A DNA stretch of 12,047 nt from Candidatus Hydrogenedentota bacterium (GTDB lineage Bacteria; Hydrogenedentota; Hydrogenedentia; Hydrogenedentales; CAITNO01): assembly GCA_007124105.1 (NCBI GenBank), contig SLFT01000092.1, positions 1 through 12,047 on the forward strand, written 5' to 3'. The stretch's first letter is position 1. The number at the start of each line of letters is the position of its first letter. The translations under genes were made by a program, and so were the position numbers. Positions 7,901-12,047 of the stretch are shown piece by piece. The notes beneath the pieces are model-generated. The model was not told the origin of the DNA. It saw nothing but the letters and a program-made list of their open reading frames with translations, and did not search any database.

Positions 7901-9044
7901 TGAAGATGGTCAGAAGGTTTCCAAGGGCCAGGTATTGTTCCATCGTGACCCGTATAACGTAAACGTTGTCGCTGAAAAGTCCGGCATTATCCGTCTCGAG
8001 GGCATGGTGCAGGGTGTTACCGTGCGCAAGGAAGTGAATACCGATACGGGGCTTGAAGAGTTAGTGGTGACAGAACATAAACACGATCTGCATCCGCAAA
8101 TCACCATCCTCGATAAAGACGATGAGGTGCTTGTGTTCACTACGGTCTCCGCCGATACGCACGTATTGGTTGAAGATGGCGATAAGGTGCTTGCGGGCGA
8201 CCTGCTCGCCAAGACGCCGCGCCAGTTCTCGAAGACCAAAGATATTACAGGTGGTTTGCCTCGTGTCGCAGAGTTGTTTGAAGCGCGCCAGCCGAAACAG
8301 CCCGCCATTATCAGCCATATTGACGGCATAGTGGAACTGGTGAGTACCACCAAGGGAACGCGGAAACTCAAAGTGGTGCCGGCTGTGGGTAAGGAGCGTG
8401 AATACTCGATTCCGCCCGGAAAACATTTGAATTTCCATACAGGCGACCGTATTTACGCTGGACAGCGCATTACCGACGGCCCGGTGATTCCTCAGGATAT
8501 CCTCGAGGTACAGGGTGAAGAGAATTTGCGACAATACCTGTCGGATGAGGTACAAGGGGTGTATCGCCTTCAGGGCGTACGCACCAACGATAAACACATC
8601 GAAATCATTATTCGCCAGATGCTGCGCAAGGTGCGCATCAAGGCCGATCCCGGTGACACGCCGTTCCTGGCCCATGAAGAAGTAGACAAGGTGCGTTTTG
8701 CCGAGGTCAATGAAGAGACCCAGCGCGGCGACGGCCGTCCCGCCGAGGCGGAGCCGGTATTGCAGGGCATTACAAAAGCCGCATTGAGTACCAACAGCTT
8801 TGTTGCCGCGGCATCATTCCAACAGACAACTCGTGTGTTGACCGAAGCCGCCATAAGCGGCAAGAGCGATTATTTGGAAGGATTAAAAGAGAACGTAATC
8901 ATTGGGCACCTGATTCCTGCTGGTACAGGAAGTCCCCACTACCAGAATTCAAGACCTAAACTGCCTATGGACGATCTTGAAGAGCATCTTGCCATTGGCT
9001 CAGATGAAGAAGAGGTTGAGACGCTGGAAGAAGAGCAGGGCTGA
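4923..9044 (+). CDS. rpoC: DNA-directed RNA polymerase subunit beta-prime
   Basis: Complete 1373-residue beta-prime subunit, carrying the catalytic magnesium site of RNA polymerase. It starts with TTG three bases after the rpoB stop. Landmarks in order: N-terminal zinc site C65, C67, C80, C83; the rudder/switch segment around KRVDYSGRSVIVVGPEL; the invariant catalytic loop NADFDGDQ (455-462) with metal ligands D457, D459, D461; the bridge helix (about 757-800, AHGARKGLADTALKTA); the second zinc site C802, C876, C883, C886, with the same spacing as E. coli; the trigger loop (GIIAAQSIGEPGTQLTMRT, 904-922) with catalytic H924. A large beta-sandwich-like insert of the SI3 kind (about 935-1100) interrupts the trigger loop, which resumes at TKDITGGLPRV (from 1105). 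The C-terminus ends in an acidic tail rich in glutamate. All catalytic and zinc residues are present. Length is close to E. coli's 1407. It forms one unit with rpoB. Confidence 0.99.
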   Translation: MAKYTPTTGDHFDAIQIRLAAPEEIMKWSKGEVKKPETINYRTFKPEKDGLFCERIFGPVKDWECGCGKYKKVKHRGITCDRCGVEITESKVRRERTGCIKLAVPVTHIWFFKNTPSVMGALLDLSIRALERIIYFENFIVVDPGDTDLRKKEILTEDEYQEQRAKYGADRFTALMGAEAIKILLEEIDLDALSEELHTQFSTATSQQARTKSLKRLKIVEAMRKSGNKPTWMVLNVVPVIPPDLRPLVPLDGGRYATSDLNDLYRRVINRNNRLRRLLELRAPEVILRNEKRMLQEAVDALFDNGRHGRTVLGSSGNRPLKSLSDMLKGKQGRFRQNLLGKRVDYSGRSVIVVGPELKLHQCGLPKRMALELFEPFIIHLLKERGHATTIKAAKRNIAQGKEEVWDILEDVIRDHPVLLNRAPTLHRLGIQAFQPVLIEGNAIRLHPLVCRAFNADFDGDQMAVHVPLFPPAQLEAHLLMMSSSNVFAPSNGLPIVTPSQDIVLGIAWMTKERKGAKGEWKDAWTGKRGEILQPGKVYASPEAVTLAHNAGVVDIHARIKLRHENEILDTTVGRVLLAEELTPEVTVKDVNCQHDQTTLGDVIAVCYNRWGHHRTVGLLDKMKRTGFKYATCSGISIALEDMVIPPSKKALIADAEAKVRKVDDMYRNGLITEGERRHIIVDQWTSTSELVTEAMVKGMTENDQGFTGIHLMYESKARGSKSQIRQLAGMRGLLAKPSGDIIESPITSNFREGLTVVEYFISAHGARKGLADTALKTADAGYLTRRLVDVAQDVTIEEDDCGTINGIWMEPLIEGAEVIAPLNERIVGRHVLDDLHIPGEDEPIVEADGEITEEAARKIVDAGLPGVTVRSVLTCQSKKGVCALCYGRNLATGKLVELGEAVGIIAAQSIGEPGTQLTMRTFHIGGAASRQVENPEIKSNEAGIVEFRNVRTAKNRDGDIVAVNRGGEIGIMNAEGKEIQRVALAPGCQMHCEDGQKVSKGQVLFHRDPYNVNVVAEKSGIIRLEGMVQGVTVRKEVNTDTGLEELVVTEHKHDLHPQITILDKDDEVLVFTTVSADTHVLVEDGDKVLAGDLLAKTPRQFSKTKDITGGLPRVAELFEARQPKQPAIISHIDGIVELVSTTKGTRKLKVVPAVGKEREYSIPPGKHLNFHTGDRIYAGQRITDGPVIPQDILEVQGEENLRQYLSDEVQGVYRLQGVRTNDKHIEIIIRQMLRKVRIKADPGDTPFLAHEEVDKVRFAEVNEETQRGDGRPAEAEPVLQGITKAALSTNSFVAAASFQQTTRVLTEAAISGKSDYLEGLKENVIIGHLIPAGTGSPHYQNSRPKLPMDDLEEHLAIGSDEEEVETLEEEQG

Positions 9045-9096
9045 TTTTTTCCGCCTTTCTCGTCGCGCCTGACCTGATTGTAGTAAGAGGATACTG

Positions 9097-10083
9097 ATGA
9101 AAAAGAAATCTCTCCTGGCAACCTTTTGTAGTGTGTGTCTGTGTGCGGTGGCGATAACATTTGTTGCGTCCGCAACACACGAGTTTGTGGACGGCGTCGT
9201 CGCTACTGTTGGTCGCGAGCCTATTCTGCACAGCGACGTCATGCATGAGATCATGCCTATGTTGCACGAGTTGGGCGGTCATGCTGGCACCCAGGAAGAA
9301 CGGGCGCGTCGTGTCGAAGAACTTTTCAAGGATGCCCTGGAACAGACCATTGAGTATCATATCTTGCATCGTGAGGCGGAGACGCTCGGTGTTGAAATAC
9401 CCGAGGATGAAGTGGAGCGCCGCCTTGCGGAGATGCGTAAACATTATGATTCCTCGGAGGCGTTTCAAGAGGCCTTGAAAGAAGCGGGCCATACCGTGAG
9501 CGCTTTTCGTGAACGATTGCGCCGTCAAATGATGGCGATTAGCGTTGGTATGAGCCGTCGCCGCCAGTTCGAACGTGAAGCGGTGATCTCCGAATCGGAT
9601 ATTGCACAATTCTATCATGATAACGTGGACGAGTTCCGGTATTCTGCGCGTTACCGCGTCCGCCGGCTATTTGTGCAGGCGTCGAACGATCCCGAAGAAC
9701 GCGCTTCTGTTCTCGCCAGTATGCAAGAACTCCGGGAGGCGCTGGTTTCCGGAGGCGATTTTACGGAGGCGGCCCGGGAGCGCTCCGACGGCCCTGAAGC
9801 CGCCGAAGGCGGTATGATTGGCTGGGTGCTTCCCGGAGACCTCGTGGAGCCGCTTGACAGCGCTTTGGCGTCGCTTTCCGAGGGCGAGATAAGCGGGGTG
9901 CTTGAAACGGATTATGGCGTACATCTGCTGAAACTTGAGGAAGTAGAAAGTGAGGGTGTTCTCTCGTATGAGGAAGCCCGCAATCAGATAGAACCCATAC
10001 TGCGTGAGCAGCAGGGCGATGAGAGGTATCGGCAGTGGATGAATACCTTGCGTCGCCGCAGCAATGTCCGTGTGTTCTTGTAA
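9097..10083 (+). CDS. Exported parvulin-type (SurA/PpiC-like) peptidyl-prolyl isomerase homologue, single domain
   Basis: A 328-residue protein with a Sec signal peptide: KKK at 2-4, a hydrophobic core to about residue 23, and an ASA (24-26) cleavage site. No lipobox is seen, so it should be periplasmic and soluble. The mature part begins with a SurA-N-like segment (VDGVVATVGREPILHSDV, 31-48) followed by charged helices to about 180. One rotamase domain follows (about 184-284): GGDFTEAARERS, GGMIGWVLPGDL (238-249) and YGVHLLKL (273-280). A helical C-terminus closes it. SurA proper has two rotamase domains; this has one, nearer PpiC or PrsA in layout. The usual histidine of the first rotamase strand (HIL motif) appears replaced by R190, whereas H276 is kept, so isomerase activity is uncertain and a chaperone role is possible. 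AAGAGGA (9085-9091) is the ribosome site. It lies 52 bases after rpoC with no terminator between. Confidence 0.9.
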   Translation: MKKKSLLATFCSVCLCAVAITFVASATHEFVDGVVATVGREPILHSDVMHEIMPMLHELGGHAGTQEERARRVEELFKDALEQTIEYHILHREAETLGVEIPEDEVERRLAEMRKHYDSSEAFQEALKEAGHTVSAFRERLRRQMMAISVGMSRRRQFEREAVISESDIAQFYHDNVDEFRYSARYRVRRLFVQASNDPEERASVLASMQELREALVSGGDFTEAARERSDGPEAAEGGMIGWVLPGDLVEPLDSALASLSEGEISGVLETDYGVHLLKLEEVESEGVLSYEEARNQIEPILREQQGDERYRQWMNTLRRRSNVRVFL

Positions 10084-10161
10084 GCGCGGCCAATGCGGCT
10101 ATTCAGAGGTGCTGTGTCCGTTCCGCGATAGGCCTTTGTCAACATTAAGAGAACGCGCGAG

Positions 10162-10974
10162 ATGTTGATGCGCACGGTTAAAATGAGTTTTTGGGTGTAT
10201 TACGACCACTTGGGCAAATTGTTGGTCGTGAATTTCCTGTGCGCCTGTGCTGTTCTGGTTCCGCTGATGTTTGCTCACGCTGCGTTTGTGAGCGGTAACC
10301 CGCGTTGGATGTTGTGGTGCGCCGTACCGATGCTGCTTACGGTTGTTGTTGTTGTGTTTCCGCTGTCGCAGGTTGGCCTGCTGTGGTTGATAAAAGAACT
10401 GCTGGAAACCAGAGATGGCAGCGTGAAGACAGCTTTTGTAGGCATCAGGAAGTTTGGCATTCGGGCCGTCCTTCTAGGGTGCTTCTATGCCTTGTTTTCG
10501 TTTTTTCTGGCGTCCAGCGTATGGTTTTACGGTGTGGTGCTGGGCGCAACGGCGCCGTTGCTCGGCTACAGTTTGAGTGCGGCGGCTTTGTGGGCGCAGG
10601 CCTTTTTGTTGTTTACCGCTGTAGTGGCATTTCCCGCGCTGGTGAACAAGAATGCCGCGATTGGCGATGTGTTGAAAATGGCCGCCGTATTGACAGTAGA
10701 CAACCCGTTGTTTTTGGCGGGCGTTTTTATTGCCATGACGTTTTTGATGGCGTTTTTTTTGTTGCCGCCGACGTTGTTGTTTTTTTCCTTTGCCCCGCTG
10801 GCGGCGCTTCAGGGCAGCGCGTACGAGATATTGTCGCGAAAATACGCGGCTATCCAAGCGCATCTTGCCGCGGGCGGCAATCGTGATAAATCGTTTCAGA
10901 TTGATTTTGGGGATGACGATGATGAATACTTGTGTCGTGGGTTTCGTGATCTGCTGTTTCCTTGGAAAGAGTAG
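10162..10974 (+). CDS. Polytopic membrane protein of unknown function
   Basis: A 270-residue integral membrane protein I cannot assign to a characterised family. A short amphipathic N-terminus (MRTVKMSFWVYYDHLGK, 3-19) precedes hydrophobic segments at about 20-42, 50-77, 101-127, 133-157 and 183-215, some long enough to hold a turn. The charged cytoplasmic-type loop at 78-101 (KELLETRDGS to RKFGIR) and the C-terminal tail are hydrophilic. The tail (217-270) ends with an acidic run DDDDE (251-255) and RDLLFPWKE. The general plan, five or so helices with an initial aromatic helix, recalls DUF624/YesL-type proteins, but only weakly. Two ATGs lie six bases apart (10162 and 10168). The first is better spaced from AAGAGA (10147-10152) and is chosen. 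It sits 78 bases after the parvulin gene and 90 before eno, so it is probably co-transcribed. No catalytic or transport motif is visible. Confidence 0.85.
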   Translation: MLMRTVKMSFWVYYDHLGKLLVVNFLCACAVLVPLMFAHAAFVSGNPRWMLWCAVPMLLTVVVVVFPLSQVGLLWLIKELLETRDGSVKTAFVGIRKFGIRAVLLGCFYALFSFFLASSVWFYGVVLGATAPLLGYSLSAAALWAQAFLLFTAVVAFPALVNKNAAIGDVLKMAAVLTVDNPLFLAGVFIAMTFLMAFFLLPPTLLFFSFAPLAALQGSAYEILSRKYAAIQAHLAAGGNRDKSFQIDFGDDDDEYLCRGFRDLLFPWKE

Positions 10975-10999
10975 ATGTGGATAGCCCAAGGCGCAATTG

Positions 11000-11022
11000 C
11001 GAACGGCTGCGGATGCCGTTCG
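11000..11022 (+). other. Stable hairpin in the leader just before eno
   Basis: CGAACGGC (11000-11007) and GCCGTTCG (11015-11022) are perfectly complementary, giving an eight-pair, GC-rich stem with a seven-base loop (TGCGGAT). It is followed by ATAGTGG, not a T-run, so it does not read as an intrinsic terminator. It lies 26 bases after the membrane-protein stop and 42 bases before the enolase ATG. It could stabilise or punctuate the transcript, or be a processing site that separates eno from the upstream message. Confidence 0.55.
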
Positions 11023-11064
11023 ATAGTGGTATATGCTGAAAAACAGATAAGGATTCAAGAGCAG

Positions 11065-12047
11065 ATGACAAGGATAACCAGTATTATTGGTCGTGAGATT
11101 CTCGATTCGCGGGGCAACCCTACAGTCGAGGTGGACGTATATCTGACCTCGGGCATTATGGGGCGCGCATCCGTACCGTCGGGCGCCTCAACAGGTGAAA
11201 ATGAAGCAGTGGAATTGCGGGACGGCGACAAGAAGCGCTATCTGGGCAAGGGCGTCCTTAAAGCGGTAAAAAATATTAATGATGTGCTTGCGCCTGAACT
11301 TATTGGTCTGGACGCATTGGAACAGCGCGAAGTTGATATGAGCATGATTGCCCTTGACGGTTCCAAGAACAAAGCGAAACTGGGGGCTAACGCCTTGCTC
11401 GGCATCTCCCTTGCAGTTGCCAAAGCGGCCGCGCAAGTGCTTGAAATGCCCCTGTATCGTTATATTGGCGGCGTTAACGCTCATACACTTCCTGTACCGA
11501 TGATGAACATACTCAATGGCGGATCGCACGCAGACAACAATGTGGATGTGCAGGAATTCATGGTTATGCCGGCGGGCGCCGTATCGTTCCGCGAAGCGTT
11601 GCGCATGGGCGCGGAGGTGTTCCACGCGCTCAAAAATGTATTGAAGGATGCCGGTCTGAACACGTCAGTGGGCGACGAAGGTGGTTTTGCGCCGAACCTG
11701 AAGTCCAATGTGGAGGCTATAGAAGTCATTCTGAAGGCCATCAAGAATGCGGGGTATAAAGCGGGAAAAGATATTTTTATTGCGCTGGACCCCGCCTCAA
11801 GCGAGTTCTGCAAGAAAGGGAAATATCACCTTGACGCCGAGGGCGCGGTAAACAGCGCCGATGACATGGTCGCATACTGGAGCAACTGGGTGAAGAAATA
11901 TCCCATTATTTCCATTGAGGACGGCCTCAGCGAAAACGATTGGAAGGGCTGGAAAAAAATGACGGCAGCCCTGGGCGACAAGATACAGCTGGTGGGAGAC
12001 GACCTCTTTGTAACAAATGTGGAGTACCTCAGCCGAGGCATCAAGGA
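11065..12047 (+). CDS. eno: Enolase (phosphopyruvate hydratase), 3' end beyond the window
   Basis: The first 327 complete codons of enolase, which converts 2-phosphoglycerate to phosphoenolpyruvate in glycolysis and the reverse in gluconeogenesis. The N-terminal domain opens with REILDSRGNPTVEVDV (10-25) and the substrate-closing loop VPSGASTGENEAVELRDGD (37-55). The barrel domain shows H155 and E164 (SHADNNVDVQEF), the catalytic acid E205 in VGDEGGFAPN, and the magnesium ligands D242 (ALDPASSEF), E285 (SIEDG) and D312 (GDDLFVTN). The catalytic lysine, last histidine and final ~100 residues lie past the edge, since enolases run about 425-430 residues. The start is set by the conserved N-terminus. 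AAGGA (11049-11053) lies 11 bases upstream, slightly far, with AAGAG closer as an alternative. No clear dedicated promoter is visible in the 90-base gap, so transcription from upstream is likely. Cytosolic, and in many bacteria also part of the RNA degradosome. Confidence 0.99.
   Translation, partial: MTRITSIIGREILDSRGNPTVEVDVYLTSGIMGRASVPSGASTGENEAVELRDGDKKRYLGKGVLKAVKNINDVLAPELIGLDALEQREVDMSMIALDGSKNKAKLGANALLGISLAVAKAAAQVLEMPLYRYIGGVNAHTLPVPMMNILNGGSHADNNVDVQEFMVMPAGAVSFREALRMGAEVFHALKNVLKDAGLNTSVGDEGGFAPNLKSNVEAIEVILKAIKNAGYKAGKDIFIALDPASSEFCKKGKYHLDAEGAVNSADDMVAYWSNWVKKYPIISIEDGLSENDWKGWKKMTAALGDKIQLVGDDLFVTNVEYLSRGIK

Noticed and set aside
9042..9053. T-run directly after the rpoC stop as an intrinsic terminator
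   Set aside because: No GC-rich inverted repeat precedes the six Ts, so it lacks the stem of an intrinsic terminator.
10085..10127. CGCGG/CCGCG pair after the parvulin gene as a terminator
   Set aside because: Only five pairs around a loop of more than 30 bases and no T-run follows; likely chance.
10690..10718. TTGACA inside the membrane-protein gene as an internal promoter for eno
   Set aside because: At a 17-base spacing the -10 position reads TTTGGC, which is not a usable hexamer.
10305..10886. Plus-strand 193-codon frame overlapping the membrane-protein gene
   Set aside because: It is out of frame within a gene whose own frame gives clear membrane helices; the alternative translation is an arginine- and cysteine-scattered shadow.
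1..12047. Possible mobile element, prophage, CRISPR array or defence system
   Set aside because: No transposase, integrase, terminal repeats, spaced direct repeats or nuclease-type genes are visible; all supported genes are housekeeping or ordinary accessory types with similar composition.

Overview
This is an ordinary housekeeping locus from a bacterium, organised around the two large RNA polymerase subunits. From the left it holds: the 5' part of a PIG-L/LmbE-type deacetylase gene on the minus strand (1-510, cut by the window edge); a 560-base divergent intergenic region with a near-consensus sigma-70-type promoter pointing right; rpoB (1071-4919); rpoC (4923-9044, TTG start); an exported single-domain parvulin-type (SurA/PpiC-like) peptidyl-prolyl isomerase homologue (9097-10083); a polytopic membrane protein of unknown function (10162-10974); and the first three quarters of eno, enolase (11065-12047, cut by the window edge). 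No RNA gene, mobile element, CRISPR array, prophage or attachment site is visible.

Organism: RpoB carries a coiled-coil-rich insert before the C-terminal catalytic block (about residues 905-1020). RpoC carries a large insert (SI3 type) inside the trigger loop. Both are typical of diderm lineages such as Proteobacteria, Bacteroidetes and the PVC group. The exported parvulin fits a diderm periplasm. Base composition is mildly GC-rich by eye. The gene order rpoB-rpoC-parvulin-membrane protein-eno, with no ribosomal protein genes upstream of rpoB, does not match any well-known model genome I recall. The PIG-L neighbour and overall sequence style suggest a less-studied diderm phylum (PVC-like or Hydrogenedentota-like), but this assignment is tentative.

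How it works together: the five rightward genes are separated by 3, 52, 78 and 90 bases with no convincing intrinsic terminator between them, so all could be read from the promoter at 932-960. rpoB and rpoC supply the beta and beta-prime subunits in one tightly coupled unit. The parvulin homologue would act on envelope proteins, the membrane protein is unassigned, and enolase is the glycolytic enzyme. A strong hairpin without a T-run lies just before eno.

I found no previously undescribed system. The points most worth checking are natural substitutions in the rifampicin-pocket region of RpoB, loss of the usual first active-site histidine in the parvulin domain, separation of rpoBC from the rplKAJL cluster, and the unassigned membrane protein between the parvulin and eno genes.
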